Source: Alphaproteobacteria bacterium
GTDB taxonomy: Bacteria > Pseudomonadota > Alphaproteobacteria > Rhodobacterales > Rhodobacteraceae
Reading direction: 5' to 3'
DNA length: 64,000 nucleotides
Assembly (NCBI GenBank): GCA_030425145.1
Contig: JAUHVK010000015.1
Location: 46,881 to 110,880, forward strand
A model generated the notes under the pieces. It was given only the letters and a program-made list of their open reading frames with translations. It had not been told where the DNA came from and did no database searches. Below are positions 1 through 8,402 of this stretch, piece by piece. The translations under genes and the position numbers were made by a program. Numbering within the stretch: position 1 is the first letter of the stretch; each line of letters begins with the position of its first letter.

Positions 1-768
1 CGCGTTGGCGGCGTCTTTCGGCGGGGCCTTGAGGCGCACGACAAGATCGACGGCAGATACACTGATGGCTGGCACACGCACGGCGGCTCCGGTCACACGC
101 CCGGCGAGATCAGGCAGAACGCGGTCGATCAGCTTGGCGGCGCTGGTGGTGGTGGGCACCATGCTGACGGCACCGGCACGGTTGCGGGCCAGATCGGGGC
201 CGCGCGGCGCGTCCACCATCGGCTGGCTTCCGGTATAGCAATGGATGGTGGTCATGTGGCCTTGGATCAAGCCAAAGCGCGTGTCCAGATCGCGCAGCAG
301 AGGCGCGAGCGCGTTTGTGGTGCAGGATGCGTTCGAGATGACGCTGTGATCGGCAATCAGGTCTTCATTCGCGCCTTTGACGATGGTGATGTCGGCTATG
401 TCCGAGGGGCCAGAAATCAGCACCGCCTTTGCACCCGCGCTCAAAGCGGCCTCGACTGTGTCGCGGTCTTTTGTGGCGCCGGTGCAATCTAGGAGAAGAT
501 CGACACCCTGTAGCGGCAGGTCGCGCATCTTGATGCCGGTCAGCAATGGGATCGACCGGCCACCCGCCAGCAAAGCACCGTTCTCAAAGGTTACGCCGCC
601 GGGCAAGGGGCCAAAAACGCTGTCGTACTTGAAAAGATAGGCGCAGGTGTCCGGTGCTGCGAGGTCATTGACCGCGACAACTTCGATATCCGCGTGTTCC
701 GGTCTGGTCAGGATCTGGCGCAGGATTACCCGCCCGATCCGCCCGAACCCGTGGATGACGATGCGCAT
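1..768 (-). CDS. gap: Glyceraldehyde-3-phosphate dehydrogenase, 3' end cut off by window edge
   Basis: Cytosolic glycolytic/gluconeogenic enzyme converting glyceraldehyde-3-phosphate, phosphate and NAD+ to 1,3-bisphosphoglycerate. The ORF track omits it because its stop lies outside the window. Reading the minus strand from the ATG at 768 gives 256 open codons. The Rossmann GFGRIGR loop is at residues 7-13, the NAD-preferring ND pair at about 34-35, and the catalytic motif SNASCTTN places the nucleophile at Cys149, the canonical position. Roughly 80 C-terminal residues of a normal ~335-residue protein are missing. It is divergent from an IclR regulator 120 bp away, which may control it. The family call is firm; whether it is the main glycolytic copy cannot be told. 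Confidence 0.93.
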   Translation of the reverse strand, partial: MRIVIHGFGRIGRVILRQILTRPEHADIEVVAVNDLAAPDTCAYLFKYDSVFGPLPGGVTFENGALLAGGRSIPLLTGIKMRDLPLQGVDLLLDCTGATKDRDTVEAALSAGAKAVLISGPSDIADITIVKGANEDLIADHSVISNASCTTNALAPLLRDLDTRFGLIQGHMTTIHCYTGSQPMVDAPRGPDLARNRAGAVSMVPTTTSAAKLIDRVLPDLAGRVTGAAVRVPAISVSAVDLVVRLKAPPKDAANA

Positions 769-788
769 TATGTTTGTCCTCTGCCGTG

Positions 789-848
789 CGCACTACACTT
801 GTGCGATATCGCTTGCATTTCAACTCTGATTTTTTCACATTGTAAAAA
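789..848. promoter_or_regulatory. Divergent control region between gap and iclR with two dyads
   Basis: Two inverted repeats lie between the divergent start codons: CGCAC-N7-GTGCG at 789-805, and an AT-rich near-palindrome around TTTTTCACATTGTAAAAA ending at 848, about 40 bp before the IclR start. Their positions suit an operator near each promoter, but no binding consensus for this regulator is known to me. Confidence 0.35.
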
Positions 849-888
849 TCTTTTTTGTATCGAGACAATTGAGGGCGCAGAGGCTGGG

Positions 889-1716
889 ATGAACGCGGAA
901 ACAGGTCCGGAACGGCGAGCACGGGGACGGCCCCGCGCTTGGAGCGATACGACCGAGCAGAACAAGATCAAATCGCTTGATCGCGCACTGGTCATCCTCG
1001 AACGGTTGAGCGAACGCGGCGGTGCCACGCTGACCGACCTGTCCGAAGATCTAGATCAATCGCCCGCCACGGTCTACCGCGTGTTGTCGACCTTCGAGGG
1101 CCGCAACATGGTTGATTTCGACCCGGTCGCGCAAACTTGGCACATCGGGGCAGGGGCGTTTCATATAGGCTCGCGCTTTCTGCGCCGCACCTCGTTGGTT
1201 GAGCGCGCCCGACCGTTCCTGCGCGAATTGATGCAGAAGACCGAGGAAACCGCGAACCTTGGTATCTCTCGTGACGGGTTGGTTCTGTTTCTGAGCCAAG
1301 TCGAGACCCACCACAACATCCGCGCGTTTTTCCCGCCCGGCACCATGTCGCCGATGCATTCTTCGGGTATCGGCAAAGCGCTTCTGGCGCAGATGGACGA
1401 CAAAGAGGTCGCGGCGATCATCCGACGCCACAAGTTGACCTCCTTCACCGAGCATACCCTGGTCACGCCAGAGGCGCTGGCCGAAGATCTGGCCAAGACG
1501 CGGGCGCGTGGTTATGCGTTTGATGCGGAAGAGAAAAACGACGGGATGCGCTGTATCGCGGCACCTGTCTTTGACATGCACGGCGAACCTATTGCCGGCG
1601 TGTCGATCTCTGGCCCGTCGGCCCGCATTCCGGATGAGCGCGTCGACAGTCTGGGCAAGTCCGTCAAGGAAGCGGCGGCCAAGCTGACCGCCGCTTTGGG
1701 GGGCGCGTCGGATTAA
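889..1716 (+). CDS. IclR-family transcriptional regulator
   Basis: DNA-binding regulator of 275 residues. A basic N-terminal tail (RRARGRPRAW) precedes the winged helix-turn-helix, residues about 28-90 (SLDRALVILERLSER, then ATVYRVLSTFE). An IclR effector-binding domain follows, including MHSSGIGKALLAQ and the terminal GVSISGPSARI segment. The track ORF begins at 694, but that extension crosses the promoter region; ATG 889 gives a normal-length protein. The divergent partner is gap, so control of central carbon flow is an inference. Family members usually respond to small organic acids; the ligand is unknown. The stop codon overlaps the convergent metF stop. Confidence 0.85.
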   Translation: MNAETGPERRARGRPRAWSDTTEQNKIKSLDRALVILERLSERGGATLTDLSEDLDQSPATVYRVLSTFEGRNMVDFDPVAQTWHIGAGAFHIGSRFLRRTSLVERARPFLRELMQKTEETANLGISRDGLVLFLSQVETHHNIRAFFPPGTMSPMHSSGIGKALLAQMDDKEVAAIIRRHKLTSFTEHTLVTPEALAEDLAKTRARGYAFDAEEKNDGMRCIAAPVFDMHGEPIAGVSISGPSARIPDERVDSLGKSVKEAAAKLTAALGGASD

Positions 1717-2579
1717 GCGACGTTCTTGAGATCGAGCTTAGGCGTCACGCCAAGTGCGTGGCAGACGTCGCGCGTCAGTTCTGGGCGGTTGAGTGTGTAG
1801 AAGTGCAGCGTGTCGACGCCACCGTCGATCAGATCGGAACACAACTCGGTGCAGATCGCGGTGGCCAGCAGGTCTTCGCGCCCGTCACGTTCCGCCTTTT
1901 CAAACGCATCCACAACCCAGGCCGGGATATGCGTGCCGCAGCGCTGGGCAAAGCGGACGGCGCCTTTCCAGTTCTCGATCGGCAGGATGCCGGGTGTCAC
2001 CGGCTTGTCGATTCCCGCTTTTTCGCAGGCGTCGCGGAAGCGGAAGAAGGTCTCGGCCTCGAAGAAGAATTGCGTCAGCGCTTCGGACGCGCCCGCATCG
2101 AACTTGCGCTTGAGATAGGAGACATTCGCCTGCGCATCTGCCGCTTCGGGGTGGGTGTCGGGATAGGCGCCTACGCGGATGGTGAAGTCACCTGCTGCGC
2201 TTAGGCCTTCAATCAGATCCACGCTTGATGCGAACCCATCAGGATGGGCGACAAAGCCGTTTGCGCCTTTGGGCGGATCGCCCCGCAGAGCCACGATGTC
2301 GGTCACACCGGCTGCTGCGAAATCTTGTGCAATGGCAAGGGTTTCCGCGCGGGTGGCGTTCACGCAGGTCAGGTGCGCAGCCACCGGCAGGCCCGAGGAT
2401 TTGTGCAGCGTCGCCACCGCTTCACGCGTCAGGTCGCGGGTTGTGCCGCCCGCGCCGTAGGTCACGGACACAAAGCGCGGCTGAAGAGGGGCAAGAACCT
2501 GAACAGTGTCCCACAGGCGGAAGGAAGCCTCCAAAGTCTGGGGCGGGAAGAATTCGAATGAAACGGTCGGAGTTGTCAT
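1713..2579 (-). CDS. metF: Methylenetetrahydrofolate reductase
   Basis: Flavoenzyme that reduces 5,10-methylene-THF to 5-methyl-THF for methionine synthesis; cytosolic TIM barrel of 288 residues. Diagnostic stretches are VSFEFFPPQ at the N-terminus, FVSVTYGAGGTTRD, LRGDPPKG and TQFFFEAETFFRF. The track starts at 2657, but ATG 2579 has AAGGAT about 8 nt upstream and gives the family N-terminus MTTPTVSFEFFPP. The divergent neighbour is a MetR-like activator, the usual arrangement, so methionine or homocysteine control is likely. Confidence 0.95.
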   Translation of the reverse strand: MTTPTVSFEFFPPQTLEASFRLWDTVQVLAPLQPRFVSVTYGAGGTTRDLTREAVATLHKSSGLPVAAHLTCVNATRAETLAIAQDFAAAGVTDIVALRGDPPKGANGFVAHPDGFASSVDLIEGLSAAGDFTIRVGAYPDTHPEAADAQANVSYLKRKFDAGASEALTQFFFEAETFFRFRDACEKAGIDKPVTPGILPIENWKGAVRFAQRCGTHIPAWVVDAFEKAERDGREDLLATAICTELCSDLIDGGVDTLHFYTLNRPELTRDVCHALGVTPKLDLKNVA

Positions 2580-2637
2580 CGACGTGATCCTTGATGGTGT
2601 TGAAGCTCTTGTCGCACGTGCAGCATTGTGAGACAAA

Positions 2638-2663
2638 CTCATAAATCTAATCTTCAATATGAG
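2638..2663. promoter_or_regulatory. Inverted repeat in the metF-metR intergenic region
   Basis: CTCATA-N14-TATGAG is a perfect 6-bp dyad between the divergent metF and metR starts. LysR-type regulators normally bind dyads in such shared promoters, so this is a candidate MetR operator. No MetR consensus match is claimed. Confidence 0.35.
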
Positions 2664-2674
2664 ATCGGTTGATA

Positions 2675-3580
2675 ATGCACATCGAGTTCCGGCACCTGCG
2701 CACCATCAAGGCCATCCACGAATACGGTGGGGTCGCCAAGGCCGCAGATCAGCTAAACATCACGCAATCTGCGCTCAGCCATCAGATAAAGGCGCTGGAG
2801 GATCAGGCGGGGGTGGAGCTGTTTGTGCGCCGCTCCAAGCCGATGAAGCTGTCTGCTGCGGGCATGCGTTTGTTGCGGCTCGCCAATCAGGTCTTGCCGC
2901 AGGTCGAGGCGCTGGCGGCGGAATTCGAAGGGCTGCGGGGTGGCTCAACGGGCCGGATGCACATCGCCATCGAATGCCACGCCTGCTTCGAATGGCTGTT
3001 CCCGGTACTAGAAGCGTTTCGCAAAAGCTGGCCGGATGTGGATGTCGACATCCGCCCGGGCCTCGCCTTCGACGCGCTGCCTGCCTTGCAGAAGGAGGAG
3101 GTGGACCTCGTCGTGTCTTCGGATCCCGAGGATATCCCGGGTGTCACGTTCACCGAACTCTTTGATTACAATCCGGTTTTTGTTGCCTCGTCGGCGCATC
3201 CCCTGGCCGAAAAACCTTATGTCGATGCCGAGGATTTCCGGGGGCAGACGCTCATCACCTATCCGGTGGAGCGGTCGCGACTGGATGTGTTCAGCCAACT
3301 GTTGATCCCCGCCAAGGTGGAACCGGCGGCGGTGCGTCAGGTCGAGCTGACGGCGGTGATTCTGTTGCTCGTCGCTTCCAACCGCGGCGTATCGGTGCTG
3401 CCCGATTGGGTGGTGCGCGAGGTGAAATACAGTTCGGACTACGTGACCCGCCCGCTGACCAAAGATGGTATCACACGCCGACTGTACGCGGCCACGAGAA
3501 CGGTGGACACGGATAAACCGTTTGTTGCGGAACTGATCCGGTTGGCCCGGCAAGAGGCCAAGCGGCTTCAGTCAGCCTAG
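2675..3580 (+). CDS. metR: LysR-family regulator, MetR-like
   Basis: Transcriptional regulator of 301 residues. The N-terminal helix-turn-helix (residues about 3-62) contains TQSALSHQIKALEDQAGVELFVRRSKPMKLS, shown here only as overlapping family landmarks, followed by a periplasmic-binding-protein-like effector domain. MetR proteins use homocysteine as co-effector to activate met genes. Divergence from metF, with fewer than 100 bp between starts, supports the assignment. ATG 2675 is preferred to the track start at 2669 because it gives the compact N-terminus MHIEFRHLRT. The target set is not visible. Confidence 0.82.
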   Translation: MHIEFRHLRTIKAIHEYGGVAKAADQLNITQSALSHQIKALEDQAGVELFVRRSKPMKLSAAGMRLLRLANQVLPQVEALAAEFEGLRGGSTGRMHIAIECHACFEWLFPVLEAFRKSWPDVDVDIRPGLAFDALPALQKEEVDLVVSSDPEDIPGVTFTELFDYNPVFVASSAHPLAEKPYVDAEDFRGQTLITYPVERSRLDVFSQLLIPAKVEPAAVRQVELTAVILLLVASNRGVSVLPDWVVREVKYSSDYVTRPLTKDGITRRLYAATRTVDTDKPFVAELIRLARQEAKRLQSA

Positions 3581-3585
3581 CAGGG

Positions 3586-3792
3586 TCAGAGGGCTGTCAG
3601 ATTCGACGCCATCAACCGCCCGTCGCGTCCTTCGGTCATTTCAAAACTGACCTTCTGATTGTCGCTCAGACCGTCCATCCCGGATTGCTGCACTGCAGAA
3701 ATGTGTACAAAAACGTCTTTCCCGCCATCTTCCGGCGAAATGAAGCCGTAGCCTTTTGTGGCGTTAAACCATTTCACGGTACCGTTCGGCAT
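3586..3792 (-). CDS. Cold-shock domain protein (CspA family)
   Basis: Single cold-shock domain protein of 68 residues that binds single-stranded nucleic acid and melts RNA structure. Both ribonucleoprotein motifs are visible: KGYGFI (RNP1) and DVFVHIS (RNP2), after the family start GTVKWFN. It lies convergent to metR, with only a few bases between stops. Several paralogues normally exist per genome, so cold induction cannot be assumed. Confidence 0.95.
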   Translation of the reverse strand: MPNGTVKWFNATKGYGFISPEDGGKDVFVHISAVQQSGMDGLSDNQKVSFEMTEGRDGRLMASNLTAL

Positions 3793-3977
3793 GATCCCGT
3801 GTCTCCTTCTGTCGTCACGTTTGACCCGTCAGGGCCGCTTCTCTTGCGACGAGGCCAGCAATTTGCGACACCCCGTCACAATAAGGAACATTGACCGAAC
3901 TCACACAAAAGCAAGGTCCACGTGCATTTTTCGGCATGGGGCGAAGGGTCGGTCAGCTACAGGATTGGGAGGCGAGG

Positions 3978-4292
3978 ATGGAGCTCTACGGGATCAAGAC
4001 TTGTGACACGTGCCGTAAGGCATTGAAGGCGTTGCCAAACGCGGAACTGGTGGATGTGTCCAAGACACCTGTGCCTGACGATCTGCTGGATCAGGCGCTG
4101 GCGCAGTTTGGCGAAAAAGTCTTGAACACCAAGTCTACGACATGGCGCGGACTCGACGATACAGAGCGGGTAAAAGACCCCAAAACCCTGCTTGTCGCGT
4201 ATCCCAAGCTGATGAAGCGGCCCCTGATCGTGGCGGATGGCACTCTTTATCTCGGCTGGGCCAAAGATACCCAAGACGCTCTACTGGGTTAA
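3978..4292 (+). CDS. ArsC/Spx-family thioredoxin-fold reductase-like protein
   Basis: Protein of 104 residues with a thioredoxin-like fold. It opens ELYGIKTCDTCRKAL, so a CDTC motif sits where ArsC/Spx proteins carry their redox cysteine. The KRPLIV segment typical of the family is near the C-terminus. The track ORF adds 29 upstream residues, but ATG 3978 follows GGCGAGG and gives the standard start. No ars genes are nearby, so a general ArsC-like (YffB-type) protein is more likely than a dedicated arsenate reductase. Its stop overlaps that of the convergent ABC exporter. Confidence 0.8.
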   Translation: MELYGIKTCDTCRKALKALPNAELVDVSKTPVPDDLLDQALAQFGEKVLNTKSTTWRGLDDTERVKDPKTLLVAYPKLMKRPLIVADGTLYLGWAKDTQDALLG

Positions 4293-6034
4293 TCACGCAC
4301 CTGCATTTGGTGCAGCGCGGCATAGGTGCCTGACTGCGCCAGCAGCGTGTCATGCGTGCCTTCCTCGATCACCCGACCCTGATCCATGACGACAATCTTG
4401 TGGGCGTCGCGGATGGTGGACAGGCGGTGCGCGATCACAAGTGTGGTGCGGCCCTTGGACAACTCGTCCAGAGCCTCTTGCACCTTGGCTTCGGAGCCGG
4501 TGTCGAGCGCCGATGTAGCTTCGTCCAAAAGCAGGATCGGACGGTTCCGCAGCAGGGCGCGGGCGATCGCCACGCGCTGCCTCTGTCCACCAGACAGGGC
4601 AGAGCCGCGCGGACCGACAGGTGTGTTGAGACCGTCGGACAGTTGCGGAAGGAAGTCCGAAACATGTGCCGCATCCAGCGCGCGTTTCAGATCGGCCTCA
4701 GGAATGTCGGCCTGACCAAGCAGGATATTTTCGAGCACGGTGTCGTCAAAAAGTAGCGCCTCTTGGGACACGACAGAGAACAACCCGCGAAGGTCACTGA
4801 GCGCCATATCCGTGACAGGAACGTCACCTATCGACACTATCCCATGTGATGGATCAACAAGCCGCGTCAAAACATTGAAAATCGTGGATTTTCCAGCGCC
4901 CGATGGTCCGACCAGCGCGGTTGTCTGGCCGGCTTCCGCTGTCAAGCTGCATTGGTTTAAAATGCTTGTTTCCCCGTAGCTTAAGGAAACATTCTCAAGT
5001 TTGATCTCGGGCACACCGCTTGGGGCGGGTTTCGGCTTGGCAGGGTTGCGCAGCAACGGTTCGGTGTCGAGGATCTGCCGGATGCGTTCGATGCCTGCGG
5101 CGGCAACCTGCCAGACACCGACCACGTTGCCAAGACGGCGCAGCGGTTCGAACGCAAGGCCAATCGCGGTGAAGAAGGCCATGAAGTCGCCCACGGTCTT
5201 TTCCCCGGACAGGATCTCGCTGCCGCCGTAGAACAGCACACCCATGAAGCCCAGCCCGGCCATGATGTCGATCATGCCGGGTATGGTGGCCTGCCCCAAC
5301 GCGCTGCTGGTTTCGACCTTCACCCGCTCCTCGGTCAGAACGCGGTAGCGCTCGGACTGGTACCGCTCCAGCGCGTTCAGCTTGACGGGAATGATCCCGT
5401 GGAACGCTTCGTTGAGGCGCACCGACAGTTTCGCTGCGACGTCGCGCGCGCGGCGCGCCTTCTTGCGCACATAGCGTTGCAGGATCATCGACGGGGCAAC
5501 GAGAATTGGTACGCCCAGAAGCGCCACCAGCGTCCAGCGCCAATCCACGGAAATCGCCACCGCAAAAAGTGAAAACAGCGCGATCACATCGCGCCCTGCA
5601 CCTGTGATGATCGTCCGCCATACTTTTGAAATAGCGTCTACATCACCTTCGACCCGCTGCATCAGATAGCCCGGCGAATGAGTCTGGTGATAGGCGCTGT
5701 CCAGAACCAGCAGATGCGCCAGCAAATCCTGCCGGATGTCAGCGACCGACAGTTGCGAAATCCGGGTCAGGAGCACCTTCTGGGCAATGCTTGCCACGGC
5801 GCGCACAACGAAGATCCCCAGAAACAGCAGGCCGACCCACACGATTACATCGCCATCGCCGCCGACAAAGACGCGGTCGAACATCGGCTTCATCATGTAG
5901 GACAGCGCGCCGAACATGCTGCCTTCGAGCGCCATGAAGATCATCGCGACGATCAGCAGCCGCCAATGTTTGGCCAGATAGCCGCGCCAGACCCAGAGCA
6001 GCAGACCGCGCGGGTTGACGGCCGCTTCGGTCAC
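4289..6034 (-). CDS. ABC exporter, fused permease and ATPase (MsbA-like)
   Basis: Half-transporter of 581 residues in the inner membrane. Residues about 20-310 form a six-helix exporter domain. The C-terminal ATPase has Walker [10 protein letters not shown] (about 376), signature LSGGQRQR, Walker B ILLLDEATSALD and a switch histidine in IAHRLST. This layout fits lipid A or other lipid/peptide exporters acting as homodimers. The substrate cannot be read from sequence. Its ATG overlaps the stop of the upstream phosphatase-like gene (ATGA), so the two are translationally coupled. Confidence 0.88.
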   Translation of the reverse strand: MTEAAVNPRGLLLWVWRGYLAKHWRLLIVAMIFMALEGSMFGALSYMMKPMFDRVFVGGDGDVIVWVGLLFLGIFVVRAVASIAQKVLLTRISQLSVADIRQDLLAHLLVLDSAYHQTHSPGYLMQRVEGDVDAISKVWRTIITGAGRDVIALFSLFAVAISVDWRWTLVALLGVPILVAPSMILQRYVRKKARRARDVAAKLSVRLNEAFHGIIPVKLNALERYQSERYRVLTEERVKVETSSALGQATIPGMIDIMAGLGFMGVLFYGGSEILSGEKTVGDFMAFFTAIGLAFEPLRRLGNVVGVWQVAAAGIERIRQILDTEPLLRNPAKPKPAPSGVPEIKLENVSLSYGETSILNQCSLTAEAGQTTALVGPSGAGKSTIFNVLTRLVDPSHGIVSIGDVPVTDMALSDLRGLFSVVSQEALLFDDTVLENILLGQADIPEADLKRALDAAHVSDFLPQLSDGLNTPVGPRGSALSGGQRQRVAIARALLRNRPILLLDEATSALDTGSEAKVQEALDELSKGRTTLVIAHRLSTIRDAHKIVVMDQGRVIEEGTHDTLLAQSGTYAALHQMQVRD

Positions 6035-6747
6035 GTTGCCAGCGCCTCGGGCAGGGTCAGCTTGGCGGCCGGTGTCTTGCTGTCGAACCCGGTTTGGATG
6101 GCAGTGGCATCGTATTCAGTTCGAATCCACTCTTCAAAGCCAATAGGCTGACGGGTATTTCGTGCGGCGTAGACATCAAGGATGTAATCCTGCACGCCCG
6201 TTGCAGTGAAATCCAGGTGAATGTACTTCAGTGACAACTGTTTGCGCGCCACTTCGACAGGTTTGTTTTCAAACACCATGAGATAGAGCGCTGCGACGAA
6301 TCCGGCGCGATCGGCGCCCGATTTGCAGTGGAAAACAAACGGCTTTTCGGCCCGACGCAGCGTGTCGATCACATGCACGATCTTCTTGCGGCTGACCGCG
6401 TTACGCGCCTGAAGTTTGGCGTTCAGCAGTTTGAGACCCAGCGCTTCGCAGGTTTCCTTCTCGAAAAGGTAATGCGCGTATTTGTCTTCGCCGCGAAGGT
6501 TGACGACGGTTTTGATTCCCATCGCCTTGTATTTCTCGAACCGGGCGTGGGTCGGCTGGTTCGATCGATAGACCTCCGGGGCCACTTCGAAGAAATTGGT
6601 CCAGAAGGTGCGCAGGAAGGCGTGATCGAAGACATGGTAATGGAACGTCGACCAACGACGGGAACGCGGGTCGGTGATGTCCTTGCCGAAGGAGCGACGC
6701 AGCTTGCGTTCCGCGTTTTCGATTTTTGTCCAGAGTTGTCCCAGCAT
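6031..6747 (-). CDS. Dual-specificity/tyrosine-phosphatase-like protein
   Basis: Protein of 238 residues carrying the Cys-based phosphatase loop HCKSGADRAG (CX5R) and, upstream, VNLRGEDK, a typical motif of bacterial dual-specificity phosphatase folds. No signal peptide is seen, so it is probably cytosolic. It precedes and overlaps the ABC exporter gene by 4 nt. The substrate may be a phosphoprotein, phosphoinositide-like lipid or nucleotide. The link to the exporter, for example lipid or polysaccharide modification, is inference. Confidence 0.8.
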   Translation of the reverse strand: MLGQLWTKIENAERKLRRSFGKDITDPRSRRWSTFHYHVFDHAFLRTFWTNFFEVAPEVYRSNQPTHARFEKYKAMGIKTVVNLRGEDKYAHYLFEKETCEALGLKLLNAKLQARNAVSRKKIVHVIDTLRRAEKPFVFHCKSGADRAGFVAALYLMVFENKPVEVARKQLSLKYIHLDFTATGVQDYILDVYAARNTRQPIGFEEWIRTEYDATAIQTGFDSKTPAAKLTLPEALAT

Positions 6748-6891
6748 CCGGTCCCTTTCGCATCAGGCGCGGATGTAGAGACTGCAAAGCGCGCTGGCAA
6801 GGACCGCGCGTTATTGACGGTGCGGCTGGGCGGGGTAGGGTGCACGCAATTCTGCCATTCGGCAGGAATCCCCATCCTTTCGAGGTTGCTT

Positions 6892-8088
6892 ATGTCGCTT
6901 GCCAATGGTCGCACCTATCTTGCCATTCCCGGCCCGTCCGTTGTGCCGGATGCCGTGCTGCGTACCATGCACCGGGCATCGCCGAACATCTATGAGGGTG
7001 AATTGCCCGATATGATGCCGGACCTCGTGCGCGACCTGAAACGGGTGGCGCGTACTGATGGGAACGTCGCGATCTATATCAGCAATGGCCACGGCGCGTG
7101 GGAAGCAGCTCTCGCCAATACCGTTGGCATTGGCGAAAAAGTGCTGGTGTTGGCTACTGGCTTTTTTGCGATGGCATGGAGCCGCATTGCCGAGGCGCGT
7201 GGGATCGACGTCGACGTGCTTGAGTTTCCGGTTGGCAGCACATTTGACCTCGCGCAGGTTGAGGATGCGCTGAAGGCGGACACCGCCCATGCCTACAAGG
7301 CGGTTTTGGCGGTGCATGTGGATACGTCCAGTTCCAACCGCAACGAGTTTGCGCCGCTGCGCGCCATTCTGGACGACCTTGGGCATCCTGCGCTGTTGAT
7401 CGCCGACTGCATCGCAGCGATGGGGTGTGACCGGTTCGAAATGGACGCCTGGGGCGTCGATGTGGCGCTGACCGGGTCACAGAAGGGGCTGATGTGCCCT
7501 CCGGGACTCGGCTTTGTGTTCTTCAACGACAAAGCTGCCGAGAACCGCCGTCGGCTCAAACACGTGAGCACCTACTGGGACTGGACCGCTCGGTCGGCTC
7601 CTGAAGCCTTTTACCAGTATTTCAGTGGCACCGCGCCCACGCATCACCTCTACGGCCTGCGCACTGCGCTCGACATGATCCATGCCGAAGGTCTGGAGGC
7701 GATCTGGGCACGCCACGCGCGGTTGGCGCAGGCGATCTGGGCTGCTGTCGAGCATTGGGGGCAGGAAGGGCCGCTTCGGTTAAACGTATCTGACCCGGCA
7801 TTGCGCAGCCATGCTGTGACGGCGATGGCCATCGGCAAACCCTATGGCACGCAGTTGCGCCGATGGTGCAGCGAGAGCGCGGGTGTGACATTGGGCATCG
7901 GGCTGGGCATGGGAAGCGAAGACGACCCGCAAAGCGACGGTTTCTTCCGGTTTGGGCATATGGGCCACGTGAACGCCCATATGATCCTGGGACTTCTGGG
8001 ATCGGTCGAGGCGGGGCTTGCCGCGCTGAATATTCCGCATCAAACGGGCGGCGTCAGTGCTGCGGCGCAGGTGATCTCAGGCGTCTGA
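6892..8088 (+). CDS. Class V PLP-dependent aminotransferase (serine/alanine-glyoxylate type)
   Basis: Fold-type I aminotransferase of 398 residues. It starts LAIPGPSVVPDAVL, typical of the alanine/serine-glyoxylate branch. The PLP site is visible as DCIAAMGC (Asp for the pyridine nitrogen) and TGSQKGLM (Schiff-base Lys). The track ORF starts 188 codons earlier, inside the divergent region and antisense to the phosphatase gene; ATG 6892 fits the family. The exact donor and acceptor are undecided: serine, alanine or aspartate with glyoxylate are all possible. Confidence 0.85.
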   Translation: MSLANGRTYLAIPGPSVVPDAVLRTMHRASPNIYEGELPDMMPDLVRDLKRVARTDGNVAIYISNGHGAWEAALANTVGIGEKVLVLATGFFAMAWSRIAEARGIDVDVLEFPVGSTFDLAQVEDALKADTAHAYKAVLAVHVDTSSSNRNEFAPLRAILDDLGHPALLIADCIAAMGCDRFEMDAWGVDVALTGSQKGLMCPPGLGFVFFNDKAAENRRRLKHVSTYWDWTARSAPEAFYQYFSGTAPTHHLYGLRTALDMIHAEGLEAIWARHARLAQAIWAAVEHWGQEGPLRLNVSDPALRSHAVTAMAIGKPYGTQLRRWCSESAGVTLGIGLGMGSEDDPQSDGFFRFGHMGHVNAHMILGLLGSVEAGLAALNIPHQTGGVSAAAQVISGV

Positions 8089-8286
8089 CGGCCATTGAAT
8101 TGCGCGGCTGGCCTTGTACTGGGCCAGTCGGGTGATCCCATGGTTTAACACCCATCCGGTGAGGATCACGGCGGCCAATCCGAATTGGGCCCAGATCACG
8201 CCGAAAATCCACAATAGGTTGATGAAAATCAATATGAGACTGGCGGTCGTATAATCCTCGACACGCTTGGGATGATGATCATCCAT
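8077..8286 (-). CDS. Small two-helix membrane protein
   Basis: Protein of 69 residues with a polar, charged N-terminus (MDDHHPKRVEDY) and two hydrophobic segments, about 14-34 and 38-52. I do not recognise the family. It overlaps the 3' end of the convergent aminotransferase gene by 12 nt. The second Met (8286) is preferred over the track start. Confidence 0.6.
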   Translation of the reverse strand: MDDHHPKRVEDYTTASLILIFINLLWIFGVIWAQFGLAAVILTGWVLNHGITRLAQYKASRAIQWPSDA

Positions 8287-8402
8287 GGGCAACTCCACGC
8301 TCGGTCGTACACACTGCTGCGACAGAATAGCGCGGAAAGCCGCCCCGTCAGTGGGAAACTGGTGCGAAACAGGAAAATTTTCGTGAAGAAGCGCCGAAAC
8401 GC

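Noticed and set aside
889-1716. IclR gene as BhcR of the beta-hydroxyaspartate cycle
   Set aside because: No bhcABCD genes are adjacent, so the specific name is not supported; gap is the only clear neighbour.
3885-3910. GGAAC upstream of the ArsC-like gene as an EcfG promoter
   Set aside because: No CGTT or GGTT at 16-17 nt spacing.
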